Of a DNA stretch of 64,000 nucleotides, positions 10,878 to 21,334 are shown piece after piece (within the stretch, counting starts at the first letter, position 1; the number at the start of each line of letters is the position of its first letter). Position numbers and translations under genes: made by a program. Source of the DNA: Bacillus sp. J33 (GTDB lineage: Bacteria > Bacillota > Bacilli > Bacillales > Cytobacillaceae); the NCBI RefSeq assembly GCF_000518885.1, contig NZ_KI912519.1:52991-116990 (forward strand). The letters are read 5' to 3'. The notes beneath the pieces were generated by a model. That model saw only the letters and a list, made by a program, of their open reading frames with translations. It did no database searches and was not told the DNA's origin.

Positions 10878-11434
10878 TTAAACTGCAAGGATTTCTTTTT
10901 CTTTCTCTTTTGTAATATCGTCGATCTTGCTGATATGTTCATCAGTAAGCTTCTGAATATCATCAGAGAAACCGCGAAGATCGTCTTCCGTGATTTCACC
11001 ATTTTTCTCAAGTTTCTTAAGATCATCATTGGCATCACGGCGAACATTGCGGATTGCCACTTTCGCTTCTTCCGATTCCTTTTTAACAACCTTGACAAGC
11101 TCTTTACGGCGCTCTTCTGTAAGCTGAGGAATTGCAAGCCTGATGACACTGCCGTCATTGGAAGGATTCAAACCAATATCAGATTTAAGGATTGCCTTTT
11201 CAATTTCGCCAAGGATTGACTTATCATATGGCGTAATAACCAAAAGACGTGCTTCAGGAGCAGAAACTCCAGCAAGCTGGTTAATAGGTGTAGGAGCACC
11301 ATAGTAATCTACAGTGATTCTATCAAGGAGTGATGCATTTGCTTTTCCGGCACGAATGCCTGCAAGCTCACGAGTATAAGCTGAAATTGCTTTAGTCATT
11401 CTTTCTTTCGCATTTGCAATAACTTGTTTTGGCA

Positions 11435-11435
<1 letters not shown>
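10878..11435 (-). CDS. frr: ribosome recycling factor
   Basis: With EF-G it splits post-termination ribosomes. The 185 residues cover the whole family, with a three-helix bundle interrupted by a beta domain ([22 protein letters not shown]). The conserved [10 protein letters not shown] and [13 protein letters not shown] region is near the N-terminus. Its ATG overlaps the pyrH stop in the sequence TAATG, with GGGGGAAAAAATA as ribosome site, implying translational coupling to pyrH. It closes the rpsB-tsf-pyrH-frr cluster. Confidence 0.98.
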
Positions 11436-12214
<779 letters not shown>

Positions 12215-12240
12215 CTACGATTAATTTTATCTTACTCTTG

Positions 12241-12268
12241 AAAAACAGGGAACACAAAGTGTTCCCTG
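12241..12268 (-). terminator. intrinsic terminator or attenuator after tsf
   Basis: A perfect 10-bp stem (12246-12255 with 12259-12268, CAGGGAACAC arms) with a 3-base loop is followed by a U5 tail on the minus strand. It lies 38 bases after the tsf stop and before pyrH, so pyrH-frr probably receives only part of the rpsB-tsf transcription. Confidence 0.85.
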
Positions 12269-12305
12269 AATCCTAGCTGATAAAAGCTATTGTTGCTATA
12301 ATTAA

Positions 12306-13187
12306 TTATTTTTTAACCTGGTTCATTACTTCTTCAGCGAAGTTGTCTTCACGCTTTTCGATGCCTTCTCCAACTTCATAGCGAACAAACTCACGGATTT
12401 TTCCGCCTTTTGATTCTACGAATTTACCAACTTTTTGGTCAGGATTTTTAACGAAAGCCTGATCGTTTACACAAACATCTTCGAAATATTTGCCTAGGCG
12501 GCCTTCAACCATCTTAGCAACGATGTTTTCCGGCTTGCCTTCGTTAAGAGCTTGCTGAGTCAATACTTGGCGCTCGCGCTCTACCTCTTCTTGTGATACT
12601 TCATCACGAGAAACATATTTAGGGTTTAGGGCAGCAATATGCATGGCAACATCTTTCGCTGCTTCTTCATCAGTTGTTCCTTCAAGAACTGTTAACACAC
12701 CAATGCGTCCTCCCATGTGAAGATACGCACCGAAAGCGTCATTGTCAGTCTTCGTTTTGATTTCAAAACGGCGAAGAGTAAGCTTTTCACCGATCTTAGC
12801 AATCGCACTGTTGATGTGGGATTCTAAAGTTGCGCCGTTTGCCATTGTTTGGCCAGCTGCTTCTTCAACAGATGCAGGCTTGTTGGCTAGCAAATGCTCA
12901 GCGATTTCTTTTACAAGAGTTTGGAAACCTTCGTTCTTAGCAACGAAGTCTGTTTCAGAGTTTACTTCAAGGATAACTGCTTCGTTTCCGTCCACCTTAA
13001 CAGAAGTAAGACCTTCTGCAGCAATACGGTCGCCTTTCTTAGCAGCTTTAGCGATTCCTTTCTCACGAAGGAAATCGATTGCTTTTTCCATGTCGCCATC
13101 AGTTTCCTGAAGCGCTTTTTTGCAGTCCATCATACCTGCGCCTGTTTTTTCACGAAGTTCTTTAACCATTTGAGCAGTAATTGCCAT
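12306..13187 (-). CDS. tsf: translation elongation factor Ts
   Basis: It is the nucleotide exchange factor for EF-Tu. The 293 residues match the Bacillus form. The N-terminal UBA-like domain ([19 protein letters not shown]) is at about 8-26, and the TDFVAKN motif that inserts into EF-Tu is at 79-85. Core subdomains and a C-terminal module follow. The ATG has a clear AAGGAGGATCTTATA site. It is separated from rpsB by a terminator-like hairpin, the usual S2-Ts pairing. Confidence 0.98.
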   Translation of the reverse strand: MAITAQMVKELREKTGAGMMDCKKALQETDGDMEKAIDFLREKGIAKAAKKGDRIAAEGLTSVKVDGNEAVILEVNSETDFVAKNEGFQTLVKEIAEHLLANKPASVEEAAGQTMANGATLESHINSAIAKIGEKLTLRRFEIKTKTDNDAFGAYLHMGGRIGVLTVLEGTTDEEAAKDVAMHIAALNPKYVSRDEVSQEEVERERQVLTQQALNEGKPENIVAKMVEGRLGKYFEDVCVNDQAFVKNPDQKVGKFVESKGGKIREFVRYEVGEGIEKREDNFAEEVMNQVKK

Positions 13188-13270
13188 TATAAGATCCTCC
13201 TTAAATGAGTTATGTAATTATATCTTTACCATATATAACAGTATGGAAAACAAAACTTTGCCCTATCTTT

Positions 13271-13308
13271 AAAAAAAGGTGATAAAGGGTGCTCCCTCTT
13301 ATCACCTT
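13271..13308 (-). terminator. terminator or attenuator between rpsB and tsf
   Basis: A 10-bp outer stem (13276-13285 with 13299-13308, AAGGTGATAA) plus an inner AGGG/CCCT is followed on the minus strand by a run of about seven U. Because tsf follows without an obvious promoter, it may act as a partial terminator setting S2:EF-Ts ratios. Confidence 0.75.
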
Positions 13309-13413
13309 CTTTAAAGCAAAGTACTGCAAAGCCATGGAATGCCTGCAAAGTAAGCATATCAGCTTGCGCATATAGCCCGCTTTCGTCTCTTCCATGGCTG
13401 CATTGCTTTTGAA

Positions 13414-14230
<817 letters not shown>

Positions 14231-14232
14231 TT

Positions 14233-14261
14233 AATATAGCACAAGTGTTTTTGACAATCAA
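14233..14261 (-). promoter_or_regulatory. promoter of rpsB
   Basis: TTGATT (14256-14261), 17-base spacer, TATATT (14233-14238) preceded by TG one base upstream (extended -10). It lies directly at the end of swrB and gives a leader of about 110 bases. A strong SigA-type match for a ribosomal gene. Confidence 0.7.
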
Positions 14262-14262
14262 G

Positions 14263-14865
14263 CTATTCTTGCTGATTTTGCCGAAATTTAAGCATTAATG
14301 CAATTTCCGTTCTGCCTTTGCCCAGTTTTTTGGCAATTTCATCCTCAGTCAGGCCCTGCTTCTTCAATAAAAGGACATGATGAAGCAGGGAAATTTCAGG
14401 CTGACTTTCACCATCAGTTTTATTCTGGCCAGGCTGCTGCTCGATGGCAGTTTCATTCGCTTGCAATAAAGGCTTTATTTCCTTATCTGCATCAGCAGTC
14501 CGGCTGCTGTCAGGGTTTGAACTTTTTTTATATGCCCTAACAGCCTGGTAAGCAGAAGCCTTTGCACTTCTTAAATTCTTTCCAGACGGCTCTGACGCGT
14601 TTTGTTTCAACTTGCCTTCTTCTCTATTTTTTTCTATTGAAGGCACTTCGTTCACCATAAGCTTTGAAACCCTGTCAATAAAATGATCATTTTCCTCTTT
14701 CATCTGAATGAGGCAAGCAGAAATGGACTCTTCCATTTCATTAATCATTCTCTTCTGTTTTTTCTCTGTTTCCAACAGCTTATTTTGCCGGAGAAAAAGC
14801 AGAACAATGGCAAAGAGTGCTATGATATTCAATAACAGGCTTAACACTAAAAGGAAAAAAGTCAT
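14263..14865 (-). CDS. swrB: SwrB-like membrane protein (YlxL family)
   Basis: In B. subtilis SwrB promotes maturation of the flagellar basal body and export gate, and so swarming. The 200-residue product has one N-terminal membrane helix (about 3-25), a charged coiled-coil-like stretch (28-75), and a low-complexity linker rich in Ser, Lys and Gln (80-150). A conserved C-terminal helix-turn-helix-like block follows (LLLKKQGLTEDEIAKKLGKG, about 165-184). It is the last gene of fla/che, 10 bases after the preceding small gene. Somewhat longer than B. subtilis SwrB because of the linker. Confidence 0.85.
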   Translation of the reverse strand: MTFFLLVLSLLLNIIALFAIVLLFLRQNKLLETEKKQKRMINEMEESISACLIQMKEENDHFIDRVSKLMVNEVPSIEKNREEGKLKQNASEPSGKNLRSAKASAYQAVRAYKKSSNPDSSRTADADKEIKPLLQANETAIEQQPGQNKTDGESQPEISLLHHVLLLKKQGLTEDEIAKKLGKGRTEIALMLKFRQNQQE

Positions 14866-14874
14866 ACGATCCCT

Positions 14875-15186
14875 CTATCCGATGTAATCAATAACCTTCC
14901 CTTTATATGGGTGGCTTTGTTCACTTCTGCTGTTTTTTCTATGTTTTTCTTTACTCGTTTGCCCGTCACTGCCCTTTTGATTGCTTCCATCTTCATTTCC
15001 AAGCCTCACATTTTGTTTTTGTTCTTGTTTTAATACAGAATGGCGATTCTTCTCTTCATCTTTGCGGGTGCTTTCGGCAGCCATCTCACCCATAGCCTGG
15101 CCTCTTTGCTGCAGTTGTTCCTGAACCTTGCCGGCATCAAGGGTTCTCGGCAGTGCAACCTGCAACTCAACTGATTTCAAACTCAT
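14875..15186 (-). CDS. small hydrophilic protein of unknown function in the fla/che operon
   Basis: I do not recognise a named family. The 103 residues start MSLKSVELQVALPRTLDAGK, then become very rich in Gln, Lys, Ser, Asn and Glu. There is no signal peptide or membrane segment, and much of it looks disordered. The start has an AAAGGAAGTGGCCACGA site, and the frame fits exactly between the FapA-like gene (27-base gap) and swrB (10-base gap), so it is very likely translated. B. subtilis lacks an equivalent between sigD and swrB. A role in late flagellar control is a guess from position only. Confidence 0.7.
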   Translation of the reverse strand: MSLKSVELQVALPRTLDAGKVQEQLQQRGQAMGEMAAESTRKDEEKNRHSVLKQEQKQNVRLGNEDGSNQKGSDGQTSKEKHRKNSRSEQSHPYKGKVIDYIG

Positions 15187-15212
15187 TCGTGGCCACTTCC
15201 TTTACACATGGG

Positions 15213-16583
15213 TTAGATGTCCTCCGCTTTGAGAGATTTTATTCTTATTTCTCCTTTTGAAAAGGAGTATCTGACAGAGCCGCTTCTATCCTTAATCACC
15301 GTTGAATATTTCCCAAAGTGTAAAACAGTATTAGGAAATACCTTATTATGTATTACTATAAAAGCGCGCGATTTCTCATCCTTCTCTTTTTTGAGGACTT
15401 CCAGCTTTTCATTAATTTTCTTTAGTTCACTTTGCAGATGGGCTTTAGTTGTTCGCTGTTTTAGAATAATTGATTTTTGTTCTTCAGACAGTCTCCCAGA
15501 CTGCTTGGACATTTCTAATAGCTTTTTCTCAATATTCTCCAATTTTTTGTGGTTATCACAAAGTATCAGCGATTCTTTTCTGAGTGCATTTTCTTTTTCA
15601 TCCAAAGCAGAATCCATTCCAGCGTAAAGTTCAGTTTTAGTAAATAATTGATTGCCTGATTCTTTTATTTCAATATCAGAGCCGGATATAAGCACACCCC
15701 CAATGACCAATGCCTGGCTGCTGCGGATTGCTCCTCCTGCCTGAACATGGCTATGAAGCATTGACTTTTTAATTATAACATCCTGTTCCGCTTTTATTTT
15801 AGCCTGACTAAGATAAGCTGCCTGAACATTTCCTCCAGCTGTTACTGCCCCTTTATGACTTCCAGAAATCCCTCCTGAAACGATAATATTGCCATCTGCC
15901 CGGAGTTCGGACCCCTCAACCAGGCCATAAACGATAAGATCCCCGCCAGCTTTTATCTCATAACCCGCCGGGATGTTACCATTTATGATGACATTTCCGA
16001 CAAAGTCTATATTTCCTGTCTTTAAATCCAAGTCTCCTTTCACCTCAAAAACCGGATTCACAGAAATACTATTTGAGGTGAAACTCACCTGTCCATCCAT
16101 TAAAGAATAAAATTTCTCACCATTTAATATAACGTTCTTACCTGGTTTGACTCTTAGCGGCAGCCCGTTCCGTGCAGGGATGGCACAGCCGAAAATATCT
16201 TTTCCTGCCGTTCCTGGCGTTGGGGAGATAATGGACGCTATAACCTGTCCTTTTTGAATAGAAGGAATCTGAAGGACGTCTCTGAAGTTAAACTTTTCTC
16301 TATTCTTCTTTTCCTCACTCCGGACTTCATTCAGCAAATATGCATCCCTGCCATCTTCCGGAGGCATCCCTTCAGCTATGGATATCGGATATTTAACTGA
16401 AAGGGGGGCTTCACAAATTTTGTTAATCGCAACTTCGTTAATTCCAAAAGTTATCTTCTCCTTAGAGAGCAGTTTTTTTATGCCATCAGCTGAAACTTGC
16501 TTATTCAATTCATTGTTTTCCAGAGGCTGCAGCATGGCAGCCAAGCGATTTCCATCAACCAATATCTGAAACTGATTTTCCAT
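15213..16583 (-). CDS. FapA/DUF342 family polymer-forming protein
   Basis: The 456 residues contain the FapA-type architecture. An N-terminal region is followed by a repetitive right-handed beta-helix core (about 165-300) with recurring GDLDLKTGNIDFVGNV, AGGDLIVYGLVEGS and GGNVQAAYLSQAK-like turns. A long coiled coil (about 320-410) and a small C-terminal beta domain come next. Family members (called FapA, flagellar assembly protein A, in Vibrio) affect flagella and cell-envelope proteins. In this operon it lies 36 bases after sigD. Function is inferred from family and place. B. subtilis has no such gene at this spot. Confidence 0.85.
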   Translation of the reverse strand: MENQFQILVDGNRLAAMLQPLENNELNKQVSADGIKKLLSKEKITFGINEVAINKICEAPLSVKYPISIAEGMPPEDGRDAYLLNEVRSEEKKNREKFNFRDVLQIPSIQKGQVIASIISPTPGTAGKDIFGCAIPARNGLPLRVKPGKNVILNGEKFYSLMDGQVSFTSNSISVNPVFEVKGDLDLKTGNIDFVGNVIINGNIPAGYEIKAGGDLIVYGLVEGSELRADGNIIVSGGISGSHKGAVTAGGNVQAAYLSQAKIKAEQDVIIKKSMLHSHVQAGGAIRSSQALVIGGVLISGSDIEIKESGNQLFTKTELYAGMDSALDEKENALRKESLILCDNHKKLENIEKKLLEMSKQSGRLSEEQKSIILKQRTTKAHLQSELKKINEKLEVLKKEKDEKSRAFIVIHNKVFPNTVLHFGKYSTVIKDRSGSVRYSFSKGEIRIKSLKAEDI

Positions 16584-16619
16584 ACTGATCCCTCTTTCTG
16601 CAGGAATCTGCTGGGGACT

Positions 16620-17378
16620 TTATAAAACCTTCTCCAGCGACTGTCTGAGCTTAAAAATAGCTTTGGAATGAATCTGGGATATTCGTGAAGTTGATAACCC
16701 CATTACTTCGCCAATTTCTGTTAATGTCAATTCTTCTTTGTAAAACAAGCTAATCACCAGCTGTTCCTTTTCATTCAATTGTGTAATTCTGACAGCCATT
16801 TCTTCCAGCATCTCGTTTTTTAAAACTTTTTCTTCCGGTATAACCGCTTTATCATCCTTTATCGCAAAAGAACCTCCATCTTTTTCTTCAGCATCAGGCT
16901 GTTCATCAATGGACAATACGTTTGCATAAAAATGTTCATTCATCACTGAATAAACTTCAGTTTCCTCCATCTGGACCTCAACTGCAATCTCAGCTGCTGT
17001 GGCATTCCTCATTAGCCGCTGTTCAAGCTTTTCAATTGCCGCTTCAATCTTCTTGGCTTTCTCCCTTGTGCTCCTTGGCAGCCAATCTTCCTTTCTTAAT
17101 CCGTCTAATATGGCGCCGCGTATTCGAAATGAAGCGTATGTATCGAATTTTAAATCTCTTGCAGGATCGAATTTTTCCAAAGCATCGTATAACCCCATCA
17201 TACCAAGGCTCCGAATATCATCTCTTGAAACACTTTTCGGAAGGCTTACTGAAATTCGCTGCACATGATAGCTTACGAGAGACATATACTTCTTCACAAG
17301 AAAGTTCCCCGCTTGAGCATCACGAGAGTCTACCCAATTAGCCCAGTATGTATTTTCTTCAATCGTCAGCTCCGCCAT
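16620..17378 (-). CDS. sigD: RNA polymerase sigma-28 factor for flagellar and motility genes
   Basis: SigD/FliA directs late flagellar, chemoreceptor and autolysin genes and is held by FlgM. Region 2 (KKYMSLVSYHVQRIS through DPARDLKFDTYASFRIRGAI), region 3 and region 4 (LTEIGEVMGLSTSRISQIH) are complete. I start at the ATG at 17378 (MAELTIEEN), six bases from GAGGAGG. The in-frame TTG at 17393 and ATG at 17384 lie in or against the ribosome site. This gives 252 residues, normal for the family. Unlike in B. subtilis, 225 bases separate it from cheD. Confidence 0.97.
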   Translation of the reverse strand: MAELTIEENTYWANWVDSRDAQAGNFLVKKYMSLVSYHVQRISVSLPKSVSRDDIRSLGMMGLYDALEKFDPARDLKFDTYASFRIRGAILDGLRKEDWLPRSTREKAKKIEAAIEKLEQRLMRNATAAEIAVEVQMEETEVYSVMNEHFYANVLSIDEQPDAEEKDGGSFAIKDDKAVIPEEKVLKNEMLEEMAVRITQLNEKEQLVISLFYKEELTLTEIGEVMGLSTSRISQIHSKAIFKLRQSLEKVL

Positions 17379-17443
17379 GGCCATCCTCCTCAAACGTCTC
17401 CTTTTCTATTAAAGATCGTTATTTTTATCAAATATTTCCTCTT

Positions 17444-17449
17444 ATTATA
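17444..17449 (-). promoter_or_regulatory. candidate -10 box upstream of sigD
   Basis: A perfect TATAAT lies 66 bases before the sigD start, in a gap that also holds a hairpin. The -35 position is weak (GAATTG at 17-base spacing, or TTGAGA at 14). It may allow sigD expression independent of the long operon. Low certainty. Confidence 0.3.
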
Positions 17450-17543
17450 TTAGATACAGGTAATCTCAATTCTTTGAACCATAGGGTTTACAAGAGATTC
17501 CAGTGTGTCATTTGCCGGTGACCAGATGTGATTATTAAAGAAT

Positions 17544-17572
17544 AATCAGCTTTTATAGATAAAAAGCTGATT
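17544..17572 (-). terminator. hairpin after cheD, possible weak terminator
   Basis: A perfect 11-bp stem (17544-17554 with 17562-17572, AATCAGCTTTT arms) and 7-base loop lies 32 bases past the cheD stop. The downstream tail AUUCUUUAAU is only partly U-rich, so read-through is likely. Confidence 0.45.
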
Positions 17573-17603
17573 CATTATACCCATCAGTAATACATCATCA
17601 TGT

Positions 17604-18101
17604 TTAAATGACAGTTTCACCATTATTGACAGTCCGGATCATTAACTTTCCGGTTGTTGGATTGAATTCTATGGTTCTTCCGCTATTTCCGCCTACATCC
17701 TCTGCTAAAACAGCAATTTTCAAGTTAGCTAGCTCCTTTTTGACCGCTTCCACATTTCTGGGTCCGATCCGCATTAAATCACTGCCAGTAGAGAACTGAA
17801 ACATTTGAGCTCCGCCTGCAATCTTCGCTTTTAAACACGAAGTCTTCGCGCCGCCATTTGACATGCGGATAACGAGTTCTCTAATTGCGGTATCTGCGAA
17901 TTTTGCTGAATTAAAGGCTGAACCTTTAGCAAGAGATGAGTCAGGCAGCATAACATGTGCCAGTCCTGCAATCCCGCAGCTTAGATCATACAAAACGATT
18001 CCAACACATGAGCCCAATCCTGTTGTTCTGATTAAATTAGGCGTTTTTACAATATTCATATCTGCTATCCCAACTTTAACGATTTCAAGCAGCTTATTCA
18101 T
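17604..18101 (-). CDS. cheD: chemoreceptor glutamine deamidase CheD
   Basis: It deamidates receptor glutamines and binds CheC to stimulate its phosphatase activity. The family catalytic residues appear as Cys32 in [12 protein letters not shown], His49 in AHVMLP, and Thr26. I use the ATG at 18101 ([11 protein letters not shown]), giving 165 residues. The longer frame from 18203 would overlap cheC by over 100 bases. The chosen start overlaps the cheC end by 8 bases, with GGAG as ribosome site inside cheC, so the two are coupled. Confidence 0.95.
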   Translation of the reverse strand: MNKLLEIVKVGIADMNIVKTPNLIRTTGLGSCVGIVLYDLSCGIAGLAHVMLPDSSLAKGSAFNSAKFADTAIRELVIRMSNGGAKTSCLKAKIAGGAQMFQFSTGSDLMRIGPRNVEAVKKELANLKIAVLAEDVGGNSGRTIEFNPTTGKLMIRTVNNGETVI

Positions 18102-18735
18102 GATCCTGAACTCCAAAAGCTTTAAAAATGATTTGAAAGGATTCAGGATCAGGAAGAAGGAAGAAATGGCCTTTGACAGAATCACCTGAATTGCCCTCAT
18201 CATTCAAAGCTGTGTCAATCACAATGGCGTAATCGCTCACTTGTGATACTTCAAGCAAACCCGTACCGATAATCGCTCCTGCCATATCAATATTGAGCAT
18301 GGGCACAGATGGAAATAGAGACAGGTTCGTAAAGTCGGATAAAGAGGATAAATATGAACCAGATAGAATGTTTCCAAGCTCTTGCAGAGCAGAAATGGCA
18401 AGTTCGTTATATAGTGGTTCTTCTGCATTGAACTCTATGCTTACAGGCAAGGCACGAATAAAATTCTCTGCCTGTTTGAGCGGAAGGACAAAGAACATGC
18501 TTCCAGGCGCGTCTCCTTCAATTCTAAGGAACACACCGGCTACTACATTTTCCGCTCCCCCTGCCAATTCCATCATTTCATTAAAGGAAACGATCCTGAC
18601 ATCTGGAACGGTCATATCTATTTTTTTGTTAAGCAGAGTAGAAAGAGCTGTCGCTGCATGTCCTGCACCAATATTGCCAATTTCCTTAAGAATATCCAAA
18701 TATAGAGAGCTCATATTCTTACGAATAAAATTCAT
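18094..18735 (-). CDS. cheC: CheY-P phosphatase CheC
   Basis: It dephosphorylates CheY-P and contributes to adaptation. The family's doubled active-site motif is present. The first copy is [18 protein letters not shown] at 18-35, with Glu18 and Asn21. The second lies near residue 118 in [16 protein letters not shown]. Length (213) is normal. It sits one base after cheW and overlaps cheD by 8 bases. This CheC-CheD pair is typical of Bacillus and absent from enteric chemotaxis. Confidence 0.96.
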   Translation of the reverse strand: MNFIRKNMSSLYLDILKEIGNIGAGHAATALSTLLNKKIDMTVPDVRIVSFNEMMELAGGAENVVAGVFLRIEGDAPGSMFFVLPLKQAENFIRALPVSIEFNAEEPLYNELAISALQELGNILSGSYLSSLSDFTNLSLFPSVPMLNIDMAGAIIGTGLLEVSQVSDYAIVIDTALNDEGNSGDSVKGHFFLLPDPESFQIIFKAFGVQDHE

Positions 18736-18736
18736 T

Positions 18737-19210
18737 TTACATTCCTGCTGTTCCGCTAAAAATTTCGAGCTCAGCCGGATTAAAGACTTTCTCCAAATCT
18801 ATTAATATCATTAATCTTTTGTTAATTTTTGCGACACCTTTTATAAAATCTGCCTCTTCTGTACCCACGACTTCTGGCGGGGGTTCAACTGATTCATGGG
18901 GAACATCCATCACATCATTAGCTGAATCAACAATCAGCCCAACCTCTATATCATCCATAACAGCTATAATGACACGTGTATGGTCATTGTATTCAGCCTC
19001 TTCCAGATTAAACCTGTTTCTCAGGCTGATGATTGGAGTAACAACACCGCGCAGATTAATAACTCCTTTAACAAACCCAGCTGTTCGAGGAACTCTTGTG
19101 ATATGCTGCACTTTTTCAATGGAACGAACCTGGTTAACAGGAATAGCATACTCTTTTTCTTTTAATTGGAACACGATCAATTTTAAATCGGCCGTTGCTG
19201 CCTCACTCAT
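18737..19210 (-). CDS. cheW: chemotaxis coupling protein CheW
   Basis: It links CheA to the methyl-accepting receptors at the cell poles. The single CheW SH3-like domain spans nearly all 157 residues (QLKEKEYAIPVNQVRSIE, RGVVTPIISLRNRF, VIIAVMDDIEVGLIVDS). I start at the ATG at 19210 (MSEAATADLK), eight bases after AAGGAG. The GTG at 19219 lies against that site. It lies between cheA and cheC as in B. subtilis. Confidence 0.96.
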   Translation of the reverse strand: MSEAATADLKLIVFQLKEKEYAIPVNQVRSIEKVQHITRVPRTAGFVKGVINLRGVVTPIISLRNRFNLEEAEYNDHTRVIIAVMDDIEVGLIVDSANDVMDVPHESVEPPPEVVGTEEADFIKGVAKINKRLMILIDLEKVFNPAELEIFSGTAGM

Positions 19211-19272
19211 ACTGGTCACTCCTTTATTAGCTTTTCAATATCGTAAAACACGGGAGATTTGAGAATTTATAT

Positions 19273-21315
19273 TTATTTGATTAGTGCATTGCAGTCGACA
19301 ATCAGCGCAACCTGGCCATCGCCAAGAATCGTAGCTCCGGAGATGGCAAATACATTAGTTAAGTAGTTTCCAAGCGATTTTAAAACAACTTCCTGCTGCC
19401 CAATAAATGAATCAACAATAAGTCCAGCCATCTTATCGCCTTTTCTTACGATAACCACAGATAAAAATTCACTATCCTGATTCTCTGAAGGGACATCAAA
19501 GATTTCTTTCAATGAAAGGAGGGGAACAACCTTTCCTCTAAAATCAATTACTCTCTGGTTATGAGCACTCAGAATATCACCTTTTTTAATAATGGACGTT
19601 TCAATGATTGAGGATAAAGGAATGGCGTATTTTTCTTTTTCAATTTCAACCAGCATGACTGAAATGATTGATAATGTCAGCGGCAGCTGGATGGAGAAAA
19701 TAGATCCCTGGCCGATTTTGGAATCAATCGTTACAGAACCGCCCAATGATTCGATTGTATTTTTAACAACGTCAAGCCCTACTCCACGCCCGGATACATC
19801 AGAAATCTTATCAGCTGTAGAGAAACCGGATGCAAATATTAGATCATAGGCCTGCTTGTCCGTTAGCGCGGAAGCCGCCTGTTCCGTAATAATACCGTTT
19901 TTAAGGGCTTTAGAGATGACCTTTTCTTTGCTGATGCCTGCACCGTCATCTTCAATCTCAATGAAAACATGGTTGCCGCTGTGATAGGCCTTTAATATGA
20001 CATTTCCTTCTTCACTTTTACCATTTGCTTTTCGTACATCCGGCGTTTCAACACCATGGTCGAGTGCATTTCGGATTAGATGAACAAGCGGATCACCAAT
20101 CTCATCAATGACAGTTCTATCCAGTTCAGTCTCTGCTCCGATAATTTCCAGGTTAATTTTTTTATTTAGATCTCTCGCCAATTGTCTGACCATTCTAGGG
20201 AAACGGTTAAATACAGTTTCAATTGGAACCATCCGCATGTTAAGGATAATGTTTTGCAAGTCACCTGAGATCCTTGACATGTGCTCTACCGTTTCATGCA
20301 GTTCCTGGTTATTTAATTCACGGGAGATCTGCTCAAGCCTTCCCCGGTCAATAACCAGTTCCTCAAACAAGTTCATCAGGATATCAAGCCTCTCTATATT
20401 AACCCTGATCGTTTTATTGGCTGCCTGCTTTGCCGCTGGAGCTTTCTTTTTATCCTCCTTGACAAGGCTTTCCGCTGCTATTGATTCTCCTTCATGCAGG
20501 GAAGAAACGGTCGCCGGTTCCTCTTTTTCAGGTTCTGGATGGCGGAAATTATCAATCACTAACGGAACTACTTCTGCTCTTTGGACTTCAGACACTTTCA
20601 AAAGCTTCTGCTGCACATCTTCTTTAGGTTCCTGGGTTACAATTGTGACCGAGAATTCCTGATCAAATTGCTCTTCTTCAAGCTGCTCTACAGAAGGAGT
20701 TGATTTTATGACTTCTCCTATTTTTTCCAGGATTTCAAATACCATATAAACTCTGGCCGCTTTAAGCAAGCAATCCTCCCGCAATGCAACCGTTATTTCG
20801 AATGTCTCAAAGCCTTGCTCCTTTGATTGCTGGATGACTGTCCATTCAAATTCGTCATATGTACTCTTTATAGCATGTGAAGGTTCGGCCAGTGCCGCTG
20901 CTGTCTCTGCCTTTGCTTCTGCCTGTGCAGGACTCTCGCCCATTTCAATCAGTTTTAATTTCGCAACAGCTTCGGAAACATCTCTTTTGCCGTCTCCGCC
21001 CTCTGCAATGGAATAGACCATTGCTTCAAGGTCATCAACCGCCAAAAAAACAACATCCAGTATTTCTGAATTTACTCCAATTTTCTGATTTCTGATGGCA
21101 TCAAGAACATTTTCCATTTGGTGAGTAAGACTGGCGAGATCCTCAAAGCCCATCGTTGCCGACATGCCTTTTAGCGTATGTGCCGACCGAAAAATTTCAT
21201 TTACAATTTTTATATCTTCCGGGTTTTTCTCCAATTCAAGAAGCTGTTCATTGCATGCCTGCAAATGCTCCTTGCTTTCTTCTATAAATACCTCTAAATA
21301 TTGGTTCATTTCCAT
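19273..21315 (-). CDS. cheA: chemotaxis histidine kinase CheA
   Basis: It receives receptor signals and phosphorylates CheY and CheB. Domain order is P1 with phospho-accepting His46 (FRSAHTLKGMSATMGF), a CheY/CheB-binding P2 region (about 155-270), a P3 dimerisation helix pair, the P4 kinase domain with N box (HLIRNALDHGVETP) and G boxes (DDGAGI, GRGVGLDVV), and P5 CheW-like (about 540-680). Start at the ATG at 21315 after GAGGGGTGCAGGCAC gives 680 residues. The longer frame from 21342 runs into cheB. Confidence 0.97.
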   Translation of the reverse strand: MEMNQYLEVFIEESKEHLQACNEQLLELEKNPEDIKIVNEIFRSAHTLKGMSATMGFEDLASLTHQMENVLDAIRNQKIGVNSEILDVVFLAVDDLEAMVYSIAEGGDGKRDVSEAVAKLKLIEMGESPAQAEAKAETAAALAEPSHAIKSTYDEFEWTVIQQSKEQGFETFEITVALREDCLLKAARVYMVFEILEKIGEVIKSTPSVEQLEEEQFDQEFSVTIVTQEPKEDVQQKLLKVSEVQRAEVVPLVIDNFRHPEPEKEEPATVSSLHEGESIAAESLVKEDKKKAPAAKQAANKTIRVNIERLDILMNLFEELVIDRGRLEQISRELNNQELHETVEHMSRISGDLQNIILNMRMVPIETVFNRFPRMVRQLARDLNKKINLEIIGAETELDRTVIDEIGDPLVHLIRNALDHGVETPDVRKANGKSEEGNVILKAYHSGNHVFIEIEDDGAGISKEKVISKALKNGIITEQAASALTDKQAYDLIFASGFSTADKISDVSGRGVGLDVVKNTIESLGGSVTIDSKIGQGSIFSIQLPLTLSIISVMLVEIEKEKYAIPLSSIIETSIIKKGDILSAHNQRVIDFRGKVVPLLSLKEIFDVPSENQDSEFLSVVIVRKGDKMAGLIVDSFIGQQEVVLKSLGNYLTNVFAISGATILGDGQVALIVDCNALIK

Positions 21316-21334
21316 GTGCCTGCACCCCTCGGCC

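Noticed and set aside
18102..18203. 34-residue N-terminal extension of cheD
   Set aside because: Would overlap cheC by over 100 bases; a normal start with GGAG lies at 18101.
20108..20662. 184-residue plus-strand frame
   Set aside because: Shadow of cheA.
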